Below the pieces are notes generated by a model, which saw nothing but the letters and a program-made list of their open reading frames with translations, was not told the origin of the DNA and searched no databases. From Acidobacteriota bacterium (GTDB taxonomy: Bacteria > Acidobacteriota > Terriglobia > UBA7540), in NCBI GenBank assembly GCA_021789565.1, contig JAJYJL010000316.1, positions 1 through 7,899 on the forward strand: a stretch of DNA of 7,899 nucleotides, in the 5' to 3' direction. How positions within the stretch are numbered: position 1 is the stretch's first letter; every line of letters begins with the position of its first letter. The translations under genes were made by a program, and so were the position numbers. Below, piece after piece: positions 1 to 6,346 of this stretch.

Positions 1-5
1 TCTGA

Positions 6-248
6 GTGGGCGTTGATGATGACGAAATCCGCACTGGCAACGCGATGATCATCGATCCCAACGGCCGAATCCTGGCGGAGACTTGGAAGGCTGGCGATGA
101 CATGGTGATTGCGGACCTGGACGGGTACCTGGTGGCTCCCAGTGTGGGGCAGGCGTTCCTCAAGGCACGTCGGCCGGATCTTTACCGGCTTCTGGCCGAA
201 AAAACCGGACGCGAAGAAGACACGCGAAGCCTCAAGTTCAAGGAATAG
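6..248 (+). CDS. C-terminal fragment of a nitrilase-family carbon-nitrogen hydrolase (5' part outside the window)
   Basis: The 80 visible residues match the end of a C-N hydrolase (nitrilase superfamily; hydrolysis of amides or nitriles in the cytoplasm). GVDDDEIRTGNAMIIDP is the typical late beta-strand region, followed by GRILAETWKAGDDMVIADLD, and the C-terminus TGREEDTRSLKFKE resembles the natural end of this family. The catalytic Glu-Lys-Cys residues would lie upstream and cannot be seen. The codon at 3-5, directly before GTG 6-8, is TGA in the same frame, so the fragment cannot be the uninterrupted end of a longer reading frame as given. GTG at 6 is unlikely to be a true start, because the protein would begin in the middle of the fold with no visible ribosome site. 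Either the gene is a pseudogene (nonsense mutation or upstream frameshift) or there is a base error near the edge. The family call is fairly secure; the substrate cannot be told. It converges on cbiO. Confidence 0.6.
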   Translation: MGVDDDEIRTGNAMIIDPNGRILAETWKAGDDMVIADLDGYLVAPSVGQAFLKARRPDLYRLLAEKTGREEDTRSLKFKE

Positions 249-341
249 CGTTCTGACGGGCAGGCGATGTCTGCAGGTTCCGTTCACATGGTCACGGGTG
301 GGCAGCGACCGCGGCTGCCGTCAAGCCTTCTCCAAATGCTC

Positions 342-1172
342 TCAATGTTCGTGCCGGTGCAGATGCGAATGGGCGTGGACTTCGCCCGACTTGTGCACGT
401 GCAGATGCGAGTGAAGCAATCCTGTGGTTTTCAGCAGGGGCACGTCGCCAAGGATTTGCGTCGGCGTGCCGCTTGCCGCGACGCGTCCCTCGTGAAAAAC
501 AAAGCATTCATCGGCGATGTCTTCAATGATGTCGAGATCGTGCGTTGTGGTGATGACGGTCCTGTCGCCGCCCTTTGCGCGCACCAGGAAGTCGATCATG
601 TGGCTGGCGCTCCTGGGGTCGAGCGCCGCCGTGGGTTCGTCGAGCAGCAGGATCTCCGGGTCGAGGACCAGCACGGAAGCAAGCGCGACGCGCTTCTTCT
701 CTCCCATTGAGAGATGGTGCGGCGAGCGGTTTTTCAGATGGGTAATCTCCATCATCTCGAGGGTCTCTGCGATCTTTCTGCGCACTTGATCGGCCGGCCA
801 GCGGAGCTGGAGCGGTCCGAAAGCCACCTCGTCAAAAACCGTGGGTGAAAAGAGCTGCACGTCCGGATTCTGGAAGACAAGTCCCACGCGGCGGCGAAAC
901 TCCGCCCCGAAGCCGTCGTTCTGGATGCTCTGTTCGGTGAGCAGCCTGCCGCAGAAGCGCACCGTTCCTTCGTCGGGGAAGCAGAGGCCGTCCAGGATGC
1001 GCAGCAAGGTTGATTTGCCGGAGCCATTTGCTCCCAGCAGCGCCACCCGCCGGCCGGCTTGCACCGTCAGGTTCAGATGGTCGAGCGCTATTACCTCGCG
1101 ATAACAGTAGGTGGCATCGGAGATTTCAAAAATCGGGACCGGCGGACCGCTGCTTGTGTTTGTTGTGCTCAT
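342..1172 (-). CDS. cbiO: Cobalt/nickel ECF transporter ATP-binding protein CbiO with histidine-rich C-terminal tail
   Basis: 276-residue ATPase that powers Co2+ or Ni2+ import by the ECF transporter encoded just upstream; it acts on the cytoplasmic face of the inner membrane. All ABC motifs are visible: Walker A GANGSGKST (residues 47-55), Q-loop Gln101 in FQNPDVQLFSP (typical of ECF A-components), signature LSMGE (154-158), Walker B ILLLDEP (174-180, catalytic Glu179) and switch His211 in TTHDL. The core is therefore complete and probably active. The start ATG overlaps the cbiQ stop by 4 bases (1169-1172), with GGGAAG directly before it, which suggests translational coupling. The odd part is residues 254-276, a run of alternating His-X pairs (HSHLHVH, then HAHSHLHRHEH) with 10 His in 23 residues. 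It is likely to bind Ni2+ or Co2+ as a cytoplasmic store or sensor; that role is inferred. Histidine-rich stretches are common in nickel and cobalt handling proteins. Confidence 0.95.
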   Translation of the reverse strand: MSTTNTSSGPPVPIFEISDATYCYREVIALDHLNLTVQAGRRVALLGANGSGKSTLLRILDGLCFPDEGTVRFCGRLLTEQSIQNDGFGAEFRRRVGLVFQNPDVQLFSPTVFDEVAFGPLQLRWPADQVRRKIAETLEMMEITHLKNRSPHHLSMGEKKRVALASVLVLDPEILLLDEPTAALDPRSASHMIDFLVRAKGGDRTVITTTHDLDIIEDIADECFVFHEGRVAASGTPTQILGDVPLLKTTGLLHSHLHVHKSGEVHAHSHLHRHEH

Positions 1173-2002
1173 CTTCCCAACCAGAACGCGGCCATTGAAA
1201 CCAGGGCAAATGCCCCCAGCATGGCCCAGTCGAAATTCCTGATCTGGAATTCGTCCAGAACCGAAACATCGCCGCGGTAGCCACGCGACTGCATGGCCAG
1301 GTAGACCTCATTGCTCAGGTCGAATGTTCTTGACATCAGCACGCCGGCGCTCGCGGCCGCCACCCTGCGCCGCTCACGGCCCGTCAGTTCGCCGATCATT
1401 CGACTGCGGCGCGATTCGAACATATCGCGCGCGCTCTGCAGCACCAGGAAAAGATATCGATAGGTCATACCCAGGATGGTGACCAGCACTGCCGGCACGC
1501 GCAGCACGCGCAGCGCCTTCAGGACCTGGTTCCACGGTGTGGTGAGCACCAGCAGCACGCATAGCGTGGCCGTAGTCTCGACGCGCAGCACCAGGTAGCC
1601 GGCGCTGGCAAGGCCTTGTGCGGTAACGTCCCATCCAAGCACGGGAAGATTCCAGATCACGCGGCCCGGAGTGACAAACGGAGCCGGCAGGGCAATCACG
1701 CCGGTAAACAACAGTACTGCGATCCACACTCTTTTCAGCAACACGCCGAACGGAACGTGCGAGAGCGCCGCCAGTACGATGGCAATGGCAAGCAGTCCCC
1801 CAATCGCGGCAAAGCTGCGAGACGCGGCGACGGATGCCACGAGGGCAAGAATCCCCACCAGTTTGACGCGCGGGTCAACACGTTGCAGCAGGCCGTCTGC
1901 GCGCGCCGTTTGTTCGGCGTAGAAGGCATGCTCCATGGCTTCCACAAAGCTTGACGTGGTGCGCTCCAGAAATCCCCGTGTTCCGCTGCGCTTGGCCGGC
2001 AT
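1169..2002 (-). CDS. cbiQ: Cobalt/nickel ECF transporter transmembrane protein CbiQ (EcfT)
   Basis: 277-residue coupling protein of the ECF importer, sitting in the inner membrane and linking CbiM to the CbiO ATPase. Family features are the N-terminal ADGLLQRVDPRVKL segment (about 36-49), then hydrophobic membrane segments at roughly 48-60, 65-82, 92-108, 132-153, 170-190 and 259-275. The two cytoplasmic coupling motifs of EcfT proteins are seen as ESRRSRM (196-202) and AMQSRGY (236-242). The first is a variant of the usual Ala-Arg-Gly form; the second keeps Arg-Gly. Length is normal or slightly long, with an extra N-terminal stretch of about 20 polar residues. The start ATG (2002-2000) lies 3 nt after the cbiM stop. 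A GGAGG inside the last cbiM codons (2018-2014, minus strand) is 11 nt upstream, so the gene is probably translated by ribosomes leaving cbiM. Its stop overlaps the cbiO start. Confidence 0.93.
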   Translation of the reverse strand: MPAKRSGTRGFLERTTSSFVEAMEHAFYAEQTARADGLLQRVDPRVKLVGILALVASVAASRSFAAIGGLLAIAIVLAALSHVPFGVLLKRVWIAVLLFTGVIALPAPFVTPGRVIWNLPVLGWDVTAQGLASAGYLVLRVETTATLCVLLVLTTPWNQVLKALRVLRVPAVLVTILGMTYRYLFLVLQSARDMFESRRSRMIGELTGRERRRVAAASAGVLMSRTFDLSNEVYLAMQSRGYRGDVSVLDEFQIRNFDWAMLGAFALVSMAAFWLGR

Positions 2003-2005
2003 CGC

Positions 2006-3118
2006 CTAGCTTTCCTCCGTGCTTGCCCGAGTATGATCCAATCCCGGACGGACCTTCCGCGCGATCCAGCCGGCGAGGACGGCGAGCAGGATGATCGTGC
2101 CAACGCCGAATATGGCTGAGAGAATGTAACCGAACGCCGCGCTGCGCATGAAGGGCGGCGAGTAATCAGGGAAGGGCGCAGTCCAGATGCCTGAAAGCCG
2201 CTCCAGTCCGCTCGGAGCCACGGCCGGGGGTGAGACGTTCCTTGAAGCCGCCGCCATCTGCTGCCGCGCGGCCGGGTCGGCAAAATCGTGGACGTTCCAT
2301 TCGCCCCAGGCCTTTCCCGCCGCAAGCAAGCCCAGCGGCGCCAGCACCATCAGCAGACCAATGGCCGTCCACAACGGCCTGGCAGCCCGCCAGCCGGTCA
2401 TCGCCGTTTGCTGCGCTTCTTCTTGCGGCAGCGGAACGCCATGAGTCGTAAGGCGGAGCAGGGAAGGATTTGCGCGCTGCAGGTAAGCCACCACTCCACC
2501 CGTCACTACCAACTCGGCCAGTCCGGCAAACGTGAGATGCCCGATCATAATCGCGGGGATGGCGATGCCGAGCGGGTAGGGCGCGTAAAGCGGCGCTCCC
2601 GACGCGCTCTTGAAAAAGTCCGGCTGAATGCCCAGCTCAATGGCGGCGCAGAGGGCTGCTCCGTTGATGGCCAAATACCCGGCCAGCGCCGCTGCAACAA
2701 CACGCCGGGACGATGTGATCGCAGACCGGCCAGCAACCGCGCGATAGACCAGCCAGGCGATGAGAGATCCCACAATTGCCATGTTGAAGCAGTTGGCTCC
2801 CAGTGCCGTGATGCCGCCGTCGCCAAAAAACAAAGCCTGAATAAAGAGAGCCGTTGAAAGCGCCAGAATCGACGCCCATGGCCCGAGCACGATGCCGGCG
2901 ATGCCGACTCCGAGCGGGTGCGCCGTGGTGCCGCCCGGAATCGGAATGTTGAACATCATGATCACAAACGAAAACGCCGCAACGACAGAGATCAGCGGTA
3001 CCATGCGCGTCAGCAGAAGCTTGCGCGTCTTGCGCAGGGCCACGTACCAGAAAGGCGCTGCGCCGCCGTAAAGGGCCGCACAGGTGGCAGGACTGAGGTA
3101 TCCGTCAGGAATATGCAT
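2006..3118 (-). CDS. cbiM: Cobalt/nickel ECF transporter substrate-capture protein CbiM with fused PDGLE (CbiN-like) domain
   Basis: 370-residue membrane protein that binds the metal and hands it through the ECF complex. The start is set at 3118, not at the in-frame ATG 3166, because the protein must begin MHIPDGYLSP: in this family the Met1 amino group, His2 and a His near position 67 hold the metal. His67 is present in GGTTAHPLG. The other hallmark, ALFFGDGGITALGANCFNMA (95-114), is intact. The CbiM domain spans about 1-225 with several membrane helices. A linker and a second unit (about 250-355) follow, with a helix, an extracytoplasmic segment containing PSGLERLSG, and a last helix. This is the PDGLE/CbiN-type domain, here with Ser in place of Asp in the motif. 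The fusion explains why no separate cbiN is present. Metal choice (Co or Ni) cannot be decided from sequence. The gene is first in the operon, ahead of cbiQ and cbiO; the ribosome site is weak (GGTAAAG). Confidence 0.93.
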   Translation of the reverse strand: MHIPDGYLSPATCAALYGGAAPFWYVALRKTRKLLLTRMVPLISVVAAFSFVIMMFNIPIPGGTTAHPLGVGIAGIVLGPWASILALSTALFIQALFFGDGGITALGANCFNMAIVGSLIAWLVYRAVAGRSAITSSRRVVAAALAGYLAINGAALCAAIELGIQPDFFKSASGAPLYAPYPLGIAIPAIMIGHLTFAGLAELVVTGGVVAYLQRANPSLLRLTTHGVPLPQEEAQQTAMTGWRAARPLWTAIGLLMVLAPLGLLAAGKAWGEWNVHDFADPAARQQMAAASRNVSPPAVAPSGLERLSGIWTAPFPDYSPPFMRSAAFGYILSAIFGVGTIILLAVLAGWIARKVRPGLDHTRASTEES

Positions 3119-3132
3119 CGATACTTTACCGC

Positions 3133-3290
3133 GCAGAAGGAACTGTGACCGCCTTGTGAAACGCAAAATTCAATTATAGATCGAATTCTCTCGGCGACGT
3201 TTAAGAAGCGGCTGACTAGCCAACAATGGAACCGCCATACCACTGCCAGAAGGTAGGGAGCGCGGTAAGTCAGGTGATGGTTCCTTCTGC
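3133..3290. repeat. 11-bp perfect inverted repeat flanking the cbiM promoter region
   Basis: GCAGAAGGAAC at 3133-3143 recurs as its reverse complement GTTCCTTCTGC at 3280-3290. One copy lies in the putative cbiM leader, the other about 115 bp upstream of the candidate start point. A further inverted pair, GGAACC at 3228-3233 and GGTTCC at 3279-3284, shares the second site. This could be a pair of regulator binding sites in the divergent cbiM/kinase region; the function is inferred only from position. Confidence 0.35.
3173..3178 (-). promoter_or_regulatory. Candidate -10 box for the cbiMQO operon
   Basis: On the minus strand the sequence reads exactly TATAAT. A transcript would start near 3166 and leave a leader of about 48 nt before the cbiM ATG at 3118. 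No good -35 element lies 16-19 bp upstream (that segment reads about AAACGTC), so the promoter may need an activator, or the match may be chance. No B12 or nickel/cobalt riboswitch pattern is recognisable on this strand. Confidence 0.4.
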
Positions 3291-3374
3291 AAGCCAGAAC
3301 TTATCTTCCGCAGTACGACGCAGGTGCGGTACACTTTTGCGGAGGATTAGGAAGACCAGCACATAGGCGGAACG

Positions 3375-4355
3375 ATGACAAAAACAGGCGTTTGCTACGT
3401 CGGGGTGGATATGGGCGGCACGAGCCTGAGATCGCTGGTGGCTGATGATGAATACAAGATCCTCGGCGTAAAGAAAGTCCGGACCCTCACGACCGGCGGT
3501 CCGGGCCGTTTGATCCACCGGATTGCGGCGCTGGTGGAGAGTACGCTTAAGGATGTAGGTATCAGTCGGTCGCGAGTGCGGGCGGTGAGCGTGGGCGCGC
3601 CAGGGCCGATTGACCGTTCGCGCGGCATTGTTGAGGAAGCGCCGAACCTGGGCTGGAGGCGCGTTCCGCTGCGATCGGAGCTTCGACAGCTTTTGCGCGT
3701 TCCGGTTTTTGTGGAGAACGACGTCAACGTGGGTCTGGTGGGTGAGCACGCATTGGGCGCCGGTCGCGGCGTGAAAAATGTGGTGGGCATCTTTGTCGGC
3801 ACCGGAATCGGCGGCGCGTTGATCCTGGACGGCAAGCTTTATGAAGGCAGCCGCGGAGGTGCGGGCGAGATCGGCCATACCGTCCTGGTGGTTGACGGCC
3901 CCCTGTGCGGGTGCGGCCGTCGCGGTTGCGCAGAAGCGCTGGCCAGCCGCACGGCCATGGAGCGTGACGTGCGCGGGGCGATCAAATCGGGCCGAAACAG
4001 CAATGTGCTGAAAATCATGAAGAAGAAAAACAAGGAGCGCATGACCAGCAGCATCATTGCAGCGGCCCTGAAGAAGAACGATCCGGTGATGCGGGAGGTG
4101 ATGTCACGCGCGCAGTTCTACCTGGGAATTCTGGCCTCGAATGCCGTGAACCTGCTGGACCCCGAATGCGTGGTGATCGGCGGGGGAATCGCCGAAAGGC
4201 TGAAGGACTCCTACGTCGATCCGATTCGCGAAACGGCCTACGAGTATTTCCTGCGTCCTGCGGACCGCGACAGGGTCAGGATTCTGCCGGGACGGCTGGG
4301 CGACAACGCGGGCGCGTTGGGGGCCATCGTGCTGGCCAAGCAGCGTTTGATGTAA
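3375..4355 (+). CDS. ROK-family sugar kinase (glucokinase-like)
   Basis: 326-residue cytoplasmic kinase that probably phosphorylates glucose or a related hexose with ATP. It contains the ATP-phosphate loop VGVDMGGTSL (9-18), the sugar-binding and catalytic segment VFVENDVNVG (111-120) with catalytic Asp116, the GIFVGTGIGGALI loop (138-150) and EIGH (165-168). The ROK zinc site is His168 with Cys178, Cys180 and Cys185 in CGCGRRGCAE. A second nucleotide-binding stretch is VVIGGGIAE (266-274). Length is normal for a kinase; there is no N-terminal winged helix, so it is not a ROK repressor. ATG 3375 is chosen because the phosphate loop follows at once; AGGCGG at 3365-3370 is a close, modest ribosome site. 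The exact sugar (glucose, mannose, N-acetylated sugars) cannot be fixed from motifs. The gene is divergent from cbiM and followed 26 nt later by the decayed DinB gene. Confidence 0.9.
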   Translation: MTKTGVCYVGVDMGGTSLRSLVADDEYKILGVKKVRTLTTGGPGRLIHRIAALVESTLKDVGISRSRVRAVSVGAPGPIDRSRGIVEEAPNLGWRRVPLRSELRQLLRVPVFVENDVNVGLVGEHALGAGRGVKNVVGIFVGTGIGGALILDGKLYEGSRGGAGEIGHTVLVVDGPLCGCGRRGCAEALASRTAMERDVRGAIKSGRNSNVLKIMKKKNKERMTSSIIAAALKKNDPVMREVMSRAQFYLGILASNAVNLLDPECVVIGGGIAERLKDSYVDPIRETAYEYFLRPADRDRVRILPGRLGDNAGALGAIVLAKQRLM

Positions 4356-4381
4356 AGCGACGCTTTCGGAGAATGAGTGAA

Positions 4382-4774
4382 ATGGTGGAGCACAATCTGG
4401 AGCAGACGATTTCTCTTCTTGAGCGGATGCCTGCAACGCTTGGTGCGCTTCTGCGCGATTAGCCGCAAGCGTGGACGCACAGCAATGAAGGCACAAACAC
4501 CTGGAGCGCGTGCGACATCGTCGCTCATCTGGTTCACATCGAGCGCACAGACTGGATGCCGCGCGCGAAGGGCGTGCTGAAGTCCGGCGAAGCGAAGACG
4601 TTTGAGCCCTTTGACCGTCTGGGATACGTGCATGAAAAAGAGGGCAAACAACTGGGGCAGTTGTTGGATGAATTTGCGCGCTTGCGCCAGGAGAACCTGG
4701 CTGAGTTGCGATTGCTGAATCTGCAGCAGGAAGACCTTGCGCGGCGCGGCAGGCATCCCGCATTCTCAGATTGA
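4382..4774 (+). pseudogene. Decayed DinB-superfamily (DinB_2/YfiT-like) protein gene
   Basis: Read through one stop, the frame gives about 130 residues of a DinB-like four-helix protein, a family of metal-binding proteins that includes thiol-transferases. The first part MVEHNLEQTISLLERMPATLGALLRD ends in TAG (4460-4462). The same frame continues without further stops as PQAWTHSNEGTNTWSACDIVAHLVHIERTDW and on to ENLAELRLLNLQQEDLARRGRHP. Relatives typically read RDLPEAWTH at the break, so a Leu codon TTG changed to TAG would explain it. The protein also stops at 4772-4774, right after RRGRHPAFSD. Relatives continue for some 40-50 residues with the C-terminal His ligands, so that part is lost. 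GGAGA at 4368-4372 is 9 nt before ATG 4382; an upstream in-frame ATG at 4373 is too close. Two independent defects argue for a pseudogene. The last 9 bases overlap the end of the convergent DUF58 gene. Confidence 0.75.
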
Positions 4775-6148
4775 ATCCATCATCACAAAATGGGACGACC
4801 GACGCTGGTCAACGGGAAACGATTCGGGCGGCTGGCAGGTCAGGATGATTTGAAAGGCCTGCTCCTGACGGGACGTGTGCCCAGCAAAGCCCTTCGGCGA
4901 GGCGGCGGCCGCAGGCGCAGGCTCAATCAAGGCAAGTTTTTCGAGAATGGGGTAGAGGACCTGGCCCGCGGGTGACACAGGCGTTTCAAAGTCTTCCGTG
5001 GCAAAGCCCAGGTTTGTTCCGGCCTCATAAAAATACCAGGCAAGACATGCGCAGAGTGTTACGGCTTTCTCAAACTGTTCGAGGGTTCGTGACAGGGTGT
5101 CGGGCACCCGATTGTCAAGAACCAAGCGCAGGCGTGGGTCATCTTCGCGCGTGAATTCGCGCACTTTCAGTTGTTGCACTCTGGCCGTAGCCTTCCAGTC
5201 GACGTGGCGCGCGGAGTCGCTCTGCTGGTAGTCGCGGATGGCGTAGAGGTCGTGGCTGAGCCCTTTCAGGTAGCTGTCCATTTCACTGCCGAGTTGAGGA
5301 AGGACCGAAAAGAACTTCTCCGTAGGCTGGACGTTGGGCAGCACCAGCACCTGGCGGTCACACGGAACGCTCCTCGTCTTGCGAACAAAACCGAAGGGGA
5401 AACGGGTGCTGACCCGGAGGCTTTCCTGCAGATAGCTGCCGCGCCGTGGAAACACAAGCTCGACATCCTGCTGTGCCGAAGAGCGGTGCGGGATATATGG
5501 GTAGTAAAGGCTCCGGGTGAGGATGGCGGGGGCGGGCGGCACAGTCTTCTTTTTGAATTTCCTGTTACGAGGTGCGGCACCGGAGAGTGTGACGGAAAAA
5601 GTGGGGAGGAAGTCCTTGCGGTTCTCCAGCCGCAGCCGCGCAAGCACTGGCTGTTCGGCGAAAACATGATCGGGAAGCGCAATATCGATTTCCAGCCCTT
5701 GCAGGACGATCCAGGAGAGGATTCCGGAAGCCAGCATGGCGGCAAGCAGGCAAGCGAGAATGATGAAGAGCAGGTTGTTGCCAGTGTTCAGGGCCGCCAC
5801 CGTGATGACCATGATCACGCCCAGGTAAACCGCGCCTTCGCGCGTGAATTCATAATCGATTCTTACTATCCAGCGGCGAAGCGCGGTCCTGCGGGCAAGC
5901 GCGGGAACAGTTCGGACAGCCACAAGGGCTGTAAGCAGCAGTGAGAAACCAGCGACCACCGCCGCCAGCCTGTAGCGCCCGGACTGGCTGAGCGCAGTGG
6001 CGTATAACGCCAGAAAAAGCCCCACCGTCAGGCCGAAAAGCGCTAGGAAAAAACGCCGCCAGGCTGCGCGGTCAATCGCGGCAAGCCAGCCGCGAGCCGC
6101 CGATTGGCATCTGCTTAAGAATCTGCCGGATTGGGCTTCAACTGCCAT
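4766..6148 (-). CDS. DUF58 domain-containing membrane protein
   Basis: 460-residue protein of the DUF58 family, whose members usually stand next to MoxR AAA+ ATPases and transglutaminase-like proteins; the biochemical role is not settled. Hydrophobic segments lie at about 33-52, 60-79, 105-120 and 125-148, anchoring it in the inner membrane, followed by a beta-rich region (about 150-270). The family core HDLYAIRDYQQSDSARHVDW (299-318) leads into KATARVQQLKVREF, and a vWA-like segment RLVLDNRVPD (341-350) is visible. The C-terminus (FQIILTCQP to FVMMDSI) resembles a natural family end, so the gene looks complete although it converges on a truncated neighbour. ATG 6148 is preceded by AGGTGA four bases upstream. 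No MoxR or transglutaminase gene lies beside it, which is unusual for the family; it may have been separated by rearrangement, or be a stand-alone copy. Confidence 0.9.
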   Translation of the reverse strand: MAVEAQSGRFLSRCQSAARGWLAAIDRAAWRRFFLALFGLTVGLFLALYATALSQSGRYRLAAVVAGFSLLLTALVAVRTVPALARRTALRRWIVRIDYEFTREGAVYLGVIMVITVAALNTGNNLLFIILACLLAAMLASGILSWIVLQGLEIDIALPDHVFAEQPVLARLRLENRKDFLPTFSVTLSGAAPRNRKFKKKTVPPAPAILTRSLYYPYIPHRSSAQQDVELVFPRRGSYLQESLRVSTRFPFGFVRKTRSVPCDRQVLVLPNVQPTEKFFSVLPQLGSEMDSYLKGLSHDLYAIRDYQQSDSARHVDWKATARVQQLKVREFTREDDPRLRLVLDNRVPDTLSRTLEQFEKAVTLCACLAWYFYEAGTNLGFATEDFETPVSPAGQVLYPILEKLALIEPAPAAAASPKGFAGHTSRQEQAFQIILTCQPPESFPVDQRRSSHFVMMDSI

Positions 6149-6201
6149 TCATTCACCTGTGTTTCATTCTACGGCACATTGGAGCCCAGCCTTGAATGAA
6201 T
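6147..6201 (-). promoter_or_regulatory. Inverted repeat that could fold over the DUF58 start codon
   Basis: ATTCATTCA at 6147-6155 and TGAATGAAT at 6193-6201 are perfect 9-bp reverse complements, 37 nt apart. In the minus-strand transcript the second arm covers part of the AGGTGA ribosome site and the first bases of the DUF58 start region. The stem is AT-rich and so weak. A shorter inverted repeat, AATGA (6195-6199) with TCATT (6206-6210), competes with it. Confidence 0.3.
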
Positions 6202-6219
6202 AGACTCATTGCCTATCAC

Positions 6220-6239
6220 TTATTTAAACGTTTATTTAA
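6220..6239. repeat. AT-rich operator-like element: TTATTTAA direct repeat and 10-bp palindrome
   Basis: TTATTTAA occurs at 6220-6227 and again at 6232-6239, a 12-bp period. The palindrome TAAACGTTTA (6225-6234) lies across the junction. The element is sharply AT-rich against GC-rich surroundings and lies midway between the divergent DUF58 and BON-protein genes, about 20-35 bp upstream of the putative -35 of the latter. It may be a regulator site or an UP-like element; the function is inferred. Confidence 0.35.
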
Positions 6240-6255
6240 TTTGACAGAACGTCAA

Positions 6256-6285
6256 GAAACGCTTTGCCTCCTTTTTGCGTCTAAT
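6256..6285 (+). promoter_or_regulatory. Candidate ECF-sigma-type promoter for the BON-domain gene
   Basis: GAAAC (6256-6260), 17 bp, then CGTCTAAT (6278-6285) resembles the GAAC / CGTCTAA pattern of extracytoplasmic-stress sigma factors. The start point would be near 6292, leaving a leader of about 55 nt to the ATG at 6347. A perfect TTGACA also occurs at 6241-6246 but has no good -10 box at 16-18 bp. Envelope-stress control would fit an exported BON protein. Confidence 0.4.
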
Positions 6286-6346
6286 AGGATGTATGGTGGT
6301 GAGCGAAGAAATCGGGCGCACACCACAGAAAGAGAGGTAACTAGCG

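Noticed and set aside
301..319. Hairpin GGCAGC / GCTGCC between the convergent nitrilase fragment and cbiO.
   Set aside because: The stem is only 6 bp and no T-run follows on either strand, so it is not supported as an intrinsic terminator.
2288..2857. Plus-strand open frame of 189 codons inside cbiM.
   Set aside because: Low-complexity Arg-rich translation, antisense to a well-supported membrane protein gene in GC-rich DNA; explained as a shadow frame.
3119..3166. Longer cbiM start at ATG 3166, adding 16 residues.
   Set aside because: CbiM-family metal binding needs Met1-His2 at the exact N-terminus; an extension would abolish it. The extension also overlaps the predicted transcription start.
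3228..3290. Plus-strand similarity to the 3' half of a cobalamin riboswitch (CCACTG, then AGAAGG, then GTAAGTCAGG), with AACTGTGACC about 100 bases upstream.
   Set aside because: The signal is on the strand of the sugar kinase, not of cbiM, and the conserved B12-box region with its GGTGCNAATCC-type stem is not found upstream. Short matches of this kind can occur by chance; a covariance-model search (Rfam Cobalamin) would decide.
3270..3878. Minus-strand open frame of 202 codons across the kinase start and the intergenic region.
   Set aside because: The translation shows no known family and overlaps the conserved N-terminal half of the ROK kinase on the opposite strand.
5171..5944. Long plus-strand open frame (257 codons) antisense to the DUF58 gene.
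   Set aside because: Its protein has no recognisable domain and mirrors the codon pattern of the clear DUF58 gene on the other strand.
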